Origin: an uncultured Clostridia bacterium
Lineage (GTDB): Bacteria; Bacillota; Clostridia; Oscillospirales; Acutalibacteraceae
Direction: 5' to 3'
Length of the DNA: 40,186 nucleotides
NCBI GenBank assembly: GCA_947624865.1
Contig: CANQMH010000009.1
Coordinates: forward strand, 1-40,186
Part shown: one piece after another, positions 8,686 through 17,800 of the stretch
Position numbering within the stretch: the first letter of the stretch is position 1
Layout: each line of letters begins with the position of its first letter
Made by a program: the position numbers and the translations under genes
Notes under the pieces: generated by a model
The model's input: only the letters and a program-made list of their open reading frames with translations
What the model was told of the DNA's origin: nothing
Databases searched by the model: none

Positions 8686-9552
8686 ATGAATTTTAAAACG
8701 GAAAAGTCTGTATTAATACTTGAGGGAGGAGCGCTGCGGAGCTTTTTTACCTGCGGAGTCCTTGATGTTTTTATGGAAAAAAATATCTACTTTCCCTGCG
8801 TATGCGGAGTTTCTGCGGGTTCTCTCTGCGGTATAAACTACCTTTCAAAACAAATCGGACGTACGGCAAAAGTAAATCTTGATTATGTAAACGACAAGCG
8901 GTATCTAAGCCTGCGCAGTCTGATAAAAGATAAAATGATTTTTAATTTTGATTTTCTTTTCGGCGAAATAAGCCATGAGCTTGTACCCCTTAATTATGAC
9001 GCATTTTATAACAGCGAGCAAAATTTTGTTGCCTTTACAACTGACTGTCAGACAGGCAAAAGCGTTGCTCATGAAAAAAACATATGCGATGATATTTTAA
9101 CTGCTTGCAGAGCGTCAAGCAGTATGCCCTTGCTTTCAAAAATTGTTGTGCTTGAGGGCAGAGAATACCTTGACGGAGGCGTATCAGACCCTATTCCCTA
9201 TCAGTGGGCATTTGAAAACGGATATGAAAAGGTTGTACTTATACTCACAAGAGATATTAATTATCGCAAAAAGCCGCTTTCGCCGCTGATTAAAAAAGTC
9301 TATGCACAAAAATACAAAGAATATCCCGAGCTTCTTGAAACTATCTATAATATTCCCGGCCACTACAACAGTCTTGCAGATGAAATTCTAAAGCTTGAAA
9401 AACAGAACAAAATATTCGTCATAAGACCCGAAGAACCGGTAAAGGTAAAGCGAACGGAAAAGAACACAGAAAAACTCAAAGAGCTTTACAATATCGGCAG
9501 ACAAACCGGCGCAAAACAACTTGAAGCTATGGTTAAATATTTAAGGGCATAA
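8686..9552 (+). CDS. Patatin-like phospholipase
   Basis: 288 residues with the patatin catalytic layout: glycine-rich oxyanion loop LEGGALRSFF (about 12-21), nucleophile elbow GVSAG with Ser43, and the dyad aspartate in YLDGG (Asp163). Expected activity is hydrolysis of acyl esters of phospholipids or related lipids. No signal peptide is visible, so it is probably cytoplasmic or peripheral. I prefer ATG 8686, with GCGGTG about 9 bases upstream, over the in-frame GTG at 8674, which would overlap that ribosome site. The regulator's stop is only 18 bases upstream, so the two are likely cotranscribed. Confidence 0.85.
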   Translation: MNFKTEKSVLILEGGALRSFFTCGVLDVFMEKNIYFPCVCGVSAGSLCGINYLSKQIGRTAKVNLDYVNDKRYLSLRSLIKDKMIFNFDFLFGEISHELVPLNYDAFYNSEQNFVAFTTDCQTGKSVAHEKNICDDILTACRASSSMPLLSKIVVLEGREYLDGGVSDPIPYQWAFENGYEKVVLILTRDINYRKKPLSPLIKKVYAQKYKEYPELLETIYNIPGHYNSLADEILKLEKQNKIFVIRPEEPVKVKRTEKNTEKLKELYNIGRQTGAKQLEAMVKYLRA

Positions 9553-9638
9553 CAGGGAATAATTTAAGCCATTCAAAAATAATTACATATCAATAAACGA
9601 TTCATACGGAAAAATTAACATTTAATTATAAATTTGTA

Positions 9639-9667
9639 TTGACTAACAATTATGTTCGTGATATAAT
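9639..9667 (+). promoter_or_regulatory. Promoter of the mntP riboswitch transcript
   Basis: TTGACT (9639-9644), 17-base spacer, TATAAT (9662-9667). Transcription would begin around 9674, exactly where the riboswitch P1 stem starts. Confidence 0.85.
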
Positions 9668-9673
9668 TCTGAA

Positions 9674-9791
9674 AGATTAAGGGAGTAGTCGGCGCATAGT
9701 GCGTGATTAAGCCAACATACTTGAGTATTGAGCTCATGGTTTAATTTTAAATGACAAGACTTATCTGTCAGCAGCAGATGGGTCTATTTTT
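9674..9791 (+). promoter_or_regulatory. yybP-ykoY manganese riboswitch
   Basis: The 5' element AAGGGAGTAG (9680-9689) and the three-way-junction sequences GCCAACATACTT and GACAAGAC match the conserved core of the yybP-ykoY Mn2+ riboswitch. P1 can form between AGATTAAG (9674-9681) and CTTATCT (9760-9766). That same CTTATCT is the left arm of an intrinsic terminator, so metal binding, which stabilises P1, should prevent termination and switch mntP on. The downstream gene is the manganese exporter mntP, the classic partner of this riboswitch. Confidence 0.92.
9757..9791 (+). terminator. Riboswitch-controlled terminator
   Basis: AGACTTATCTG (9757-9767) pairs with CAGATGGGTCT (9775-9785) over 11 bp with two G-U pairs, followed by ATTTTTA. 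It shares bases 9760-9766 with the P1 stem, giving mutually exclusive folds. Confidence 0.85.
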
Positions 9792-9829
9792 ATCCTCTGT
9801 TGCTTACAATAGCAATGGGGGATTTTTTT

Positions 9830-10393
9830 ATGGGTCTTTTTGAAATTTTTATTCTTGCTCTCGGTTTGTCAATGGACGCTTTCGCCGTGTCCGTGTGCAA
9901 AGGACTTTCGGTCAGGTCGCTGAAAACCAAACACTGCCTGACCGCGGGTATGTACTTCGGCGGATTTCAGGCAGGGATGCCGCTTTTGGGATTTTTGCTC
10001 GGAAAACAGTTTGAATGGCTGATTACAAGCATTGACCATTGGATAGCCTTTGTTTTGCTCGGACTTATCGGTGCAAATATGATAAGAGAATCGTTCGGAA
10101 AACCCGACGAACTTGACGACTCATTCTCTCCAAAAGCTATGCTTCCGCTGGCAGTTGCAACGAGTATTGACGCACTTGCAGTCGGCGTTACATTTGCGTG
10201 CCTGAATGTAGATATAATTCCTGCAATAAGTTTTATCGGTGCAACAACATTTGTTTTGTCTGCGGCAGGAGTAAAAATCGGAAATGTTTTCGGCGTTAAG
10301 TTCAAATCAAAAGCTGAGTTTGCAGGAGGAGCAGTTTTAATTTTAATGGGACTTAAAATACTGCTTGAACACTTGGGAATTATCACATTTTGA
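9830..10393 (+). CDS. mntP: Manganese efflux pump MntP
   Basis: An inner-membrane exporter that removes excess Mn2+. The 187-residue length matches the family. Six hydrophobic spans form two related halves, each with a membrane-embedded aspartate motif: [14 protein letters not shown] (Asp16) and [14 protein letters not shown] (Asp114). I chose ATG 9830 because GGGGGA (9817-9822) lies 7 bases upstream; an in-frame TTG at 9800 overlaps the riboswitch expression platform region and lacks a ribosome site. Control by the upstream manganese riboswitch fits: high Mn2+ should raise expression. Confidence 0.95.
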   Translation: MGLFEIFILALGLSMDAFAVSVCKGLSVRSLKTKHCLTAGMYFGGFQAGMPLLGFLLGKQFEWLITSIDHWIAFVLLGLIGANMIRESFGKPDELDDSFSPKAMLPLAVATSIDALAVGVTFACLNVDIIPAISFIGATTFVLSAAGVKIGNVFGVKFKSKAEFAGGAVLILMGLKILLEHLGIITF

Positions 10394-10406
10394 TTACATA
10401 TAAATC

Positions 10407-10430
10407 GGGGCGGTCTTTCGACCGCCCCTT
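10407..10430 (+). terminator. Hairpin between mntP and the convergent dehydrogenase gene
   Basis: GGGGCGGTC (10407-10415) and GACCGCCCC (10420-10428) form a 9-bp GC-rich stem with a 4-base loop. The following T-run is weak (TTATCTT), so it may act on both convergent genes. Confidence 0.65.
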
Positions 10431-10449
10431 ATCTTATGGCATTTTAAAA

Positions 10450-11397
10450 CTAATTCACCCTATTGCTCGGCGTTCCGTTTAAGAAATTTTTTATATTATC
10501 GGCAACAATATTCATCAGCCTTATTCTTGTTTCAACGGGAGCCCAGGCAATGTGAGGCGTCATAATACAGTTTTTTGCATCCATTAATATACAGTTTTCC
10601 TCCATGGGTTCGACTCTTAGAGTATCAATAGCCGCACCTCCAAGATGTCCGCATTGCAGAGAGTCATACAAATCGCTCTCAACCATAACTCCGCCTCTTG
10701 CAGTATTTACAAAAAGCGCCCCCCTTTTCATCTTTGCAAAAGCACTTTTGTCAAACATATTTTCAGACTCGGAATTTAACGGACAATGCACGCTTATTAT
10801 ATCGCTTTTTTCAAGCAGTTCATCAAAGCTCACAAAGGTCACATTCTCCTCCTCTTTAGGTGAACGGTTATAGGCAACTACATTCATATCAAACGCATTT
10901 GCAATTTTTGCAACCGCCTTGCCTATGTTTCCGAACCCGACAATTCCTATAGTTTTGCCCGAAAGCTCTCCGAGCGGATATACAAAAGGCGAAAAAGTTT
11001 TGCTTCGTTTCCAAAGGCCGTCGTGAACATATTTATTATAATTTGCAGTATTGTTAAAGTGTTCGAGTATCAGTGCAAACGTATGCTGTGCAACTGCATT
11101 TGTAGAATAGGAACCAGCATTGCAGACAGCTATTCCGTGTTCTGCACAGTAATCAATGTCAATGTTATTATATCCTGTTGCAAACAAGCCGATATACTTC
11201 AGATTTTTTGCAAGCCTGAGCGAATTTCTGTCAAGCTGAGTTTTGTTGCACACGACTATATCTGCATCTGCAATTTTTTCTGCAACTTCATCATATTTTA
11301 AAAGACCGTACTCAGCCACATCACCGAATTGTTTAAGAATATCGGCGTTTACAAGGTCATCAAGTACGGTCTGAGCGTCGGTCAAAACAATTTTCAT
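10450..11397 (-). CDS. D-isomer-specific 2-hydroxyacid dehydrogenase
   Basis: NAD(P)H-dependent interconversion of 2-keto acids and D-2-hydroxy acids; glycerate/hydroxypyruvate-type substrates are plausible. The 315 residues carry the nucleotide loop GIVGFGNIGKAVA (about 151-163) and the three catalytic residues Arg234 (NTARGG), Glu263 (DTLRVEP) and His282 (TPHIAW). The start is ATG 11397, preceded by GAGGTGA; an in-frame start further upstream would include the promoter region. It shares a compact promoter with the divergent phosphatase gene. Substrate cannot be fixed from the sequence. Confidence 0.88.
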   Translation of the reverse strand: MKIVLTDAQTVLDDLVNADILKQFGDVAEYGLLKYDEVAEKIADADIVVCNKTQLDRNSLRLAKNLKYIGLFATGYNNIDIDYCAEHGIAVCNAGSYSTNAVAQHTFALILEHFNNTANYNKYVHDGLWKRSKTFSPFVYPLGELSGKTIGIVGFGNIGKAVAKIANAFDMNVVAYNRSPKEEENVTFVSFDELLEKSDIISVHCPLNSESENMFDKSAFAKMKRGALFVNTARGGVMVESDLYDSLQCGHLGGAAIDTLRVEPMEENCILMDAKNCIMTPHIAWAPVETRIRLMNIVADNIKNFLNGTPSNRVN

Positions 11398-11421
11398 AAA
11401 ATCACCTCTAGCTATTAATAC

Positions 11422-11473
11422 ATTATACATTAAAAATTTGCAACTTGCAATTACGGAGAAGGTAATTTATAAT
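11422..11473. promoter_or_regulatory. Back-to-back divergent promoters sharing one palindromic -35 box
   Basis: TTGCAA at 11445-11450 is its own reverse complement. Reading right, a 17-base spacer leads to TATAAT at 11468-11473, driving the HAD gene. Reading left, a 17-base spacer leads to TATAAT on the minus strand (11422-11427), driving the dehydrogenase gene. Both leaders would be very short, with the ribosome site almost at the 5' end. Confidence 0.7.
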
Positions 11474-11493
11474 TATATATCGGAGGTATGAAG

Positions 11494-12201
11494 ATGTATA
11501 AAAACTATCTTTTTGATTTAGACGGAACACTGCTCCCTATGGATATGGAGCAGTTTACAAAGCTGTATTTCGGTTCTTTGTGCAAAAGATTTGTACCGGT
11601 TCTTAAAGTAGATGCAGACACGCTTGTCAGGGCTATATGGAAAGGTACGGGCGCAATGGCAAAAAACGATAACTCAATGCTTAATAAGGATATATTCTGG
11701 AAAACAGCGTCTGACATCTGCAATATGGATTTAACGCCGTATATAGAGCAATTTGATGATTATTATAAAAATGAATTTATTTTTGCAAAGCAGGCAACGG
11801 GATTTACTCCGTATGCAAAGAAATGCGTTGATTATATAAAGAAAAACGGAGGCAGGCTTATTGCCGCAACAAATCCGATTTTCCCGAAAATCGCGACGTA
11901 CAGACGTCTTGAATGGGCAGGAGTTTCTCCCGAGGATTTTGAATTTATAACGACTTATGAGAATTCGGGCTGCTGCAAGCCGAATTTAAAATATTTTGAA
12001 ATGATATGCGATGAATGCGGCATAAAACCCGAAGAAAGCATTATGATTGGAAATGATGTTGACGAGGATCTTTGTTCGGCACAGTTAGGATTTGATACAT
12101 ATCTTGTTACCGACTGCATTGTAAACCGTGAAAATAAAGATTATTCAAACTTTAAAAACGGAAGTTTTGAAAGCTTTTACAAATTTCTGACTGAAAATTG
12201 A
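11494..12201 (+). CDS. HAD-superfamily phosphatase
   Basis: 235 residues with all HAD motifs: LFDLDGTLL (motif I; nucleophile and acid aspartates), the threonine/asparagine region ATNPIF (motif II), the lysine in CCKPNLKYF (motif III) and GNDVDEDLCSA (motif IV, metal site). It likely dephosphorylates a small phospho-metabolite. ATG 11494 is favoured because GGAGGT (11482-11487) ends 6 bases upstream; ATG 11488 is in frame but abuts that site. Divergent pairing with a 2-hydroxyacid dehydrogenase hints at a shared 2-hydroxyacid or phosphoglycolate/glycerate theme, which is inference. Confidence 0.85.
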   Translation: MYKNYLFDLDGTLLPMDMEQFTKLYFGSLCKRFVPVLKVDADTLVRAIWKGTGAMAKNDNSMLNKDIFWKTASDICNMDLTPYIEQFDDYYKNEFIFAKQATGFTPYAKKCVDYIKKNGGRLIAATNPIFPKIATYRRLEWAGVSPEDFEFITTYENSGCCKPNLKYFEMICDECGIKPEESIMIGNDVDEDLCSAQLGFDTYLVTDCIVNRENKDYSNFKNGSFESFYKFLTEN

Positions 12202-12226
12202 ACATAATAAAGCAGATTGCAAAATT

Positions 12227-12283
12227 AAGCGCACCCTATTTGTTAGAGATTGAGATATAATCTTTTACAAATGGGGTGCGCTT
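12227..12283. terminator. Long inverted repeat between convergent genes
   Basis: AAGCGCACCCTATTTGT (12227-12243) pairs with ACAAATGGGGTGCGCTT (12267-12283) over 17 bp with one G-T mismatch. The 23-base loop contains a minor AGATT/AATCT hairpin. It lies between the HAD gene and the minus-strand membrane protein, so a bidirectional terminator is the simplest reading, although T-runs are short. Confidence 0.6.
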
Positions 12284-12304
12284 TAAATTATCCGCGGAAA
12301 TAAA

Positions 12305-13135
12305 TTAAATAAATGCAAAAAGTAAAAAAGATACAGCAAACAAAATAAAAGTTATTATTTGCATTATATTAAGGTTTTTAAGAAAATTATCCGTGGGTGG
12401 TTTTTCGCCTGTTTTATTTTCATATCTTTTACATTCATAAATTATTCCTACAAAAATAAAAATCAATAACATTGCAATGATAATATAAAACAAATAATAA
12501 AACCTTAGTATTTTAACATTCAAATATTTAATTAATAAACACATTAAAAAACAGGCAATTGCAGATAGGGGCGATAGCAGGCTCGTTCTTTTTATTTGTT
12601 CATAATCCGTTGCGTGCATTTGAAAATTTTCAAAGTAAAGTATCTCTTTATTTCCGTTTCTTTTATTATATCTAAAAACAGATATGAATTTTATAATAAA
12701 AACAATGCCCAGAAAAATAGTCATTAACATAGAAAATAGCATATTTCCTATAAGAGTTTCATCATCCCCATTGTAAAAATTATATGCTACAATTGTAGGA
12801 GCTGTTGATATAATATACCATAGTCCTATTAATGGAATAAAAATCATTTTTCTCAGTTTGCAATTCATATATTCCCGTGATGCCAGAATTGCTAATATTA
12901 TAGAAATACTCCAAAATATAATAAACGGAATCAACTCAAAAAATGACGATGTTTTAAAAAAATTCAAATATGGAACCATTAATAAATAAACACTTGAAAA
13001 AAAGACATCGTCACAACAATTTATAATATCGTAAATTATATTTATTGCAGTAGAAAGAAATGTGAAGCTCATTAAAAATATTTCTATTAAATATATAATT
13101 TTAATTTTCTTATTGATTTTACCATTAGTTTTCAT
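12305..13135 (-). CDS. Unknown multi-span membrane protein (paralogue of the 13856-14644 product)
   Basis: 276 residues, very rich in Ile, Phe and Leu, with about seven or eight hydrophobic segments, a short lysine-rich N-terminus and no recognised catalytic motif. It is clearly related to the protein at 13856-14644. Shared elements are ENFQ followed by a Y.QI.RT segment, a central KYL, and a conserved end with the pattern PPTDNFLKNLNIMQII then a final hydrophobic helix. GGGGTAAG precedes the ATG. Base composition is more AT-rich than the flanking housekeeping genes, which together with its lack of recognisable family suggests lineage-specific or acquired DNA. I do not know its function. Confidence 0.75.
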   Translation of the reverse strand: MKTNGKINKKIKIIYLIEIFLMSFTFLSTAINIIYDIINCCDDVFFSSVYLLMVPYLNFFKTSSFFELIPFIIFWSISIILAILASREYMNCKLRKMIFIPLIGLWYIISTAPTIVAYNFYNGDDETLIGNMLFSMLMTIFLGIVFIIKFISVFRYNKRNGNKEILYFENFQMHATDYEQIKRTSLLSPLSAIACFLMCLLIKYLNVKILRFYYLFYIIIAMLLIFIFVGIIYECKRYENKTGEKPPTDNFLKNLNIMQIITFILFAVSFLLFAFI

Positions 13136-13266
13136 TTTTCTTACCCCAATATAAATTAAGACTATAAGTTACTGCAACCTTATAAGACAATTTAAAAATT
13201 AAAGTTGATAGATGCTTTGATGTTATGATACAAAACATCACCCGTATTAAGGAAATAAATAAAATA

Positions 13267-13695
13267 TTAATAATACTCTAAATCATCAATTCTTTTTATT
13301 ACATTCCCTAAAAGAACTACCAGCAATGCATGATATGAAATGTTCAGTATAGCAATAAAATAATCTGCCGGCAAAGCACAAGAAAAGAAATCTAAAAATA
13401 TTAATATAACCTGAATAGCATAAAGACCTTTTCGTTTATAAAAATACGATAATAAAGGTAAAATGGTAAAGATTATAAGTTTAATAATAAGTGTTATTGT
13501 TGCTATAACCTTCCAATAAATATAAATATATTCTGATTTTATAAAAAGTAAATTTATACCGCATGAATTAATATTAATAATTCTAAAATAATTATCAATA
13601 TCATAATAATCAAAAACACAGTTTATTATCGTAAATACAGGAAGTAATAATGCACAAATGAGACTTAGGACAGAATAAACTTTAAATTTTCTCAT
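13267..13695 (-). CDS. Unknown small membrane protein
   Basis: 142 residues with about four hydrophobic segments and a short positively charged start (MRKFKVYS). The C-terminus ends in a small charged stretch (KRIDDLEYY). A good ribosome site, GGAGGA, is 8 bases before the ATG, and a good promoter lies about 90 bases upstream. It sits between the two related larger membrane proteins, in the same direction. I see no strong similarity to them beyond composition and the general hydrophobic layout. Function unknown. Confidence 0.7.
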   Translation of the reverse strand: MRKFKVYSVLSLICALLLPVFTIINCVFDYYDIDNYFRIININSCGINLLFIKSEYIYIYWKVIATITLIIKLIIFTILPLLSYFYKRKGLYAIQVILIFLDFFSCALPADYFIAILNISYHALLVVLLGNVIKRIDDLEYY

Positions 13696-13779
13696 TATAA
13701 AATTCCTCCGACATAATCACCGCATTAATAACAACTTTCTATACCTTTCTGCACCATTGAATATTATAACTATATCTAA

Positions 13780-13808
13780 ATTATAATTATAATACCACAA
13801 TAATTCAA
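13780..13808 (-). promoter_or_regulatory. Promoter of the small membrane-protein gene(s)
   Basis: On the minus strand: TTGAAT (13803-13808), a 17-base spacer and TATAAT (13780-13785). A second overlapping TATAAT copy is at 13786-13791. It lies upstream of the gene starting at 13695. Confidence 0.65.
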
Positions 13809-13855
13809 GTGTTTTATGCTTTATTTTACATTTTTCGATAAAAAGCTACATAAAC

Positions 13856-14644
13856 TTAGATTAAAAATAAAAGAAATGATATTACAAATAAGATCAATGA
13901 TATAATCTGCATAATACTTAATTTTTTTAAGAAGTTATTAGTCGGAGGGGGAGTCCTATGTTTTTTATAAAAAGATTTGCAATCATGTATTGTACCAAAA
14001 AATACAATTATAGCTAAAAGTGTTGTAAGTGCATATAAAAGACTAAGTGCCAATATATTTTGAAGTCCTAAATATTTAAAATATAGCGAAACTAAAAATA
14101 TCCCTATCTCAATTACTGGCAAACCTTTTGCTGTGCGAGAAATCTGTTTGTAGCTTTTGGGTGCAAGTTGAAAATTTTCAGGTAATGGATCTTCTATATC
14201 TGTCACTACTTTGCTTCGCATTACTGTATTTTGGTCGGACCATTTCATTAACATTAAAGGAATAAACATGATTACAAGAATCATATAAATAATAGGATTA
14301 TAATTTACACCATTACTCATAGCCAACACAACGCCAAAATACGAAAGCATAATCCATATTATATTTAGTATAGTAAATGGAGCTTTAGTGTTATTTATAT
14401 TAAAAATCTCTCGTACTGATAAAACATAAAGAAGAATTGTAATTAAAAAGAACAACACTAAAATCAGTATTTCAAAAATATTTCCACTATTTATAAACCT
14501 GTTGTACGGAATGAAAATAAGGTATATACAACCTAAAAATATATTAGAACTACCTGTAAGAATATAGAAAATGATATTTGTAATCGTAGATAATATCATT
14601 AATCCCTGTAATCCCATAACCGTTCCATAGTAAAGTTTTTTCAT
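13856..14644 (-). CDS. Unknown multi-span membrane protein (paralogue of the 12305-13135 product)
   Basis: 262 residues with about eight hydrophobic segments. A soluble loop in the middle (roughly residues 135-165) contains PLPENFQLAPKSYKQISRT, which aligns with ENFQ...Y.QI.RT in the paralogue. The C-terminal PPPTNNFLKKLSIMQI plus one helix matches almost residue for residue. The N-terminal hydrophobic regions also align loosely (LSTITNIIF versus LSTAINIIY). The ribosome site is weak (GGGGAATTGAG). No enzyme or transporter signature is recognised. The conserved cytoplasmic-looking patches suggest an interaction surface, but the function is unknown. Confidence 0.75.
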   Translation of the reverse strand: MKKLYYGTVMGLQGLMILSTITNIIFYILTGSSNIFLGCIYLIFIPYNRFINSGNIFEILILVLFFLITILLYVLSVREIFNINNTKAPFTILNIIWIMLSYFGVVLAMSNGVNYNPIIYMILVIMFIPLMLMKWSDQNTVMRSKVVTDIEDPLPENFQLAPKSYKQISRTAKGLPVIEIGIFLVSLYFKYLGLQNILALSLLYALTTLLAIIVFFGTIHDCKSFYKKHRTPPPTNNFLKKLSIMQIISLILFVISFLLFLI

Positions 14645-14712
14645 TTACTCAATTCCCCACTTATGTTTATTTTGGTTTTCCCATATCTTTGATTGTACAA
14701 TAAAATTGTTTT

Positions 14713-14748
14713 GAAAAAGCGGGGACAGCTTTATCAAAAACCGTCCCC
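14713..14748 (-). terminator. Terminator of purL
   Basis: On the minus strand GGGGAC (14743-14748) pairs with GTCCCC (14721-14726) around a 16-base loop, followed by GCTTTTTC. It lies about 55 bases beyond the purL stop. Confidence 0.7.
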
Positions 14749-14801
14749 TTAATTTGTATGTTTCTAACTACAATCTGTTTTAATACTGTTTTAATATAAA
14801 T

Positions 14802-17800
14802 TTATTTAAAATATTTTACGCCGCTTTCAAAAATCTGCTGGTCTTTTTCAAACGGTACGTTTTTATAAAGATTTTCTCCCTTTCTTTCGCTGTGACCCAT
14901 TTTGCCGAACACTCTGCCGTCAGGAGAGGTAATACCCTCAATTGCACATACAGAGCCGTTTAGGTTGTATGTAATACTGTCGCTCGGGTTACCGTTTAAA
15001 TCAACATACTGAGTAGCAATCTGTCCGTTTGCGGCAAGCTGTTTTACAGTGTCAACATCAGCAATAAATCTGCCTTCACCGTGAGATACGGGAACTGCAA
15101 AAACATCGCCAGCATTCACATTGGCAAACCACGGAGATTTCACCGAAGTAACCCTTGTGTATGCCATATGCGAAATATGACGTCCAATCGTATTAAACGT
15201 AAGCGTAGGGTCAGTCGGCTTAAGCTCTCTGATTTCTCCGTAAGGAACAAGTCCGAGCTTTATGAGAGCCTGGAAACCGTTGCAGATACCAAGCATAAGA
15301 CCGTCGCGGTTTTTTAAAAGCTCATTTACAGCCTCTGCAACACGCGGATTGCGGAATGTAGTAGCAATAAACTTTCCTGAACCGTCAGGCTCGTCACCAC
15401 CCGAGAAACCGCCCGGAAGCATTATCATTTGTGACTTCCTGATGATTTCCTCCATCTTATCTATTGTTTCCTCAATTCCCTTTGAAGTGAGATTCTTTAC
15501 GATGAGCATTTCAACTTCTGCGCCTGCTTTTTCAAAAGCTCTTGCCGTATCGACCTCGCAGTTAGTACCGGGGAATACAGGGATAAATACAGTTGGCTTT
15601 GCGATTTTTATTTCCGGTGCTTTTGTATTTCTTTCTGTATATAATTCTGCATTGACTGCCATTTCAGGGCATTCTGCCTGTGTTGGGAATACCTTTTCAA
15701 GCGGAGCGCGCCATTTATCGAGGATTTCAGAAATTTCAACCTCTTTACTGCCTGACTTGATTTTTCCATCATCAGTAACCACTCCCAAATCATAGCTTAA
15801 TACACTGCTGTCAAGCTCAGCGCCGTCCTCAAGTTCAATAATCAGCGAACCTGAAAGCGGAGCAAACAGCTCGTCATTCGTGAGTTCTTTCGCAAACTTG
15901 AATCCGAAGCCGTTGCCAAAGCATGCCTTGCATACGCTTGCTGCCGCGCCGCCCTCTTTAACTACCGAAGCGGAGAGTACCTTGCAGCTTACACAAAGTG
16001 CGTAAACAGCCTTGTACATAGAAATAAGCTTGTCCCAGTCGGGCATAAGCGTCTCTTTGTTTTCGGGAACTGGAACATATATTACCTTTGAGCCGGAGTT
16101 CTTAAATTCAGCGGAAATCGTCTTTGAGGCTTTTGTCATTGCAACCGCAAAGCTTACAAGTGTAGGCGGAACGTCAATATCTTCAAATGAGCCTGACATA
16201 CTGTCCTTGCCGCCGATTGACGGAAGTCCGAGTTTAAGCTGAGCCTGCATTGCGCCGAGAAGCGCCGCAGCAGGTTTTCCCCAGCGTGAGGGAACATCCT
16301 TGAGTCTTTCAAAATATTCCTGGAATGTAAGACGAGCCGTAAGCGGATTTGCGCCAATTGCAAGCAATTTTGACAGCGATTCCACTACTGCGTAAGCCGA
16401 GCCGTGGAACGGACTCCAGCGTGAAACTCCCGGTATATAACCGTAGCTCATTGCAGTTGCGTCATCTGTTTCGCCTTTTTCAAGCGGAATTTTAGCCGCC
16501 ATAGCTTCCTGAGGCGTAAGCTGGTTCTTGCCGCCGAACGGCATAATTACCGTAGCCGCGCCGATTGAAGAGTCAAAGCGTTCCGATAGTCCGATTTGCG
16601 AGCAAACTTCAAGTCTGCCCATATTTTCTGTAACAGCAGTTTCAAACGGCATATTCTTTAAAGCTTTCGGGCACTGACTGCGGTAGCAGTCCTCTGCCTT
16701 GGGAGCAGTAATATATGCCTTTGCGACCTGCGTTACGCCGTTTGTATTAAGAAATTCTCTGCTGAGGTCAACTATTTTATCGCCTCTCCAGTTCATTGTA
16801 AGACGTGGGCTCTCTGTTACTACAGCAACGGCAGTTGCTTCAAGGTTTTCCTTTTCAGCCTCTGCAATAAATTTTTCAACGTCCTTTTTGTCAAGAACAA
16901 CAGCCATTCTCTCCTGACTTTCAGAAATTGCAAGCTCTGTTCCGTCAAGTCCATCATACTTCTTTGTAACCTTATCCAAATCAACTGCAAGGCCGTCTGC
17001 AAGCTCGCCGATTGCCACGCATACGCCGCCTGCACCGAAGTCGTTGCATCTTTTTATGAGTTTTGCGACCTCAGCATTTCTGAAAAGGCGCTGAATTTTG
17101 CGCTCTGTAGGCGGATTGCCCTTTTGAACCTCTGCTCCGCAGGTTTCAATTGAACTCTCTGTATGAGCCTTTGATGAGCCTGTTGCGCCGCCGCAGCCGT
17201 CACGTCCCGTCCTTCCGCCGAGAAGTACGATTACGTCATCGGGAAGCGGAACTTCTCTGATTACATTTTCCTTTGGAGACGCACCGATAACTGCGCCGAT
17301 TTCCATTCTCTTTGCAACATAACCCTTATCGTAAAGCTCCGTTACCTGACCTGTTGCAAGACCGATCTGGTTGCCGTATGAGCTGTAGCCGTTAGCCGCG
17401 CCTGTTGTTATTTTTCTTGAGGGCAGCTTTCCGTGCATAGTATCTTTAAACGGAATTGTAGGGTCGCCCGAACCTGTTACACGCATAGCCTGATATACAT
17501 ATGAGCGTCCCGAAAGCGGGTCACGGATTGCTCCGCCAAGACAGGTTGCTGCTCCGCCGAAAGGCTCAATTTCCGTAGGATGGTTGTGTGTTTCGTTCTT
17601 GAACTGAACAAGCCACTGCTCTGTTTTGCCGTCGATTGTTACCGGCACTTCAATTGAGCAGGCATTAATTTCGTCGCTTTCATCAAGATCGGGAATAAGT
17701 CCTTTTTTCTTGAGGGATTTCATACCGATTAACGCCATATCCATAAGTGAAACTATTCTTGCTGTGTCTTTGCCGTAAACCTCGTCGCGCGTATCGTAAT

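Noticed and set aside
9967-10386. 139-codon ORF on the minus strand
   Set aside because: Mirror of the mntP coding sequence, which has motifs, a riboswitch and a ribosome site.
13218-13240. TGATGTT/AACATCA hairpin between two membrane-protein genes
   Set aside because: Seven A/T-rich base pairs without a T-run on either strand; too weak to call a terminator.
15262-15795. 177-codon ORF on the plus strand
   Set aside because: Lies wholly antisense to the conserved purL glutaminase and synthetase coding region; serine/proline-rich shadow translation.
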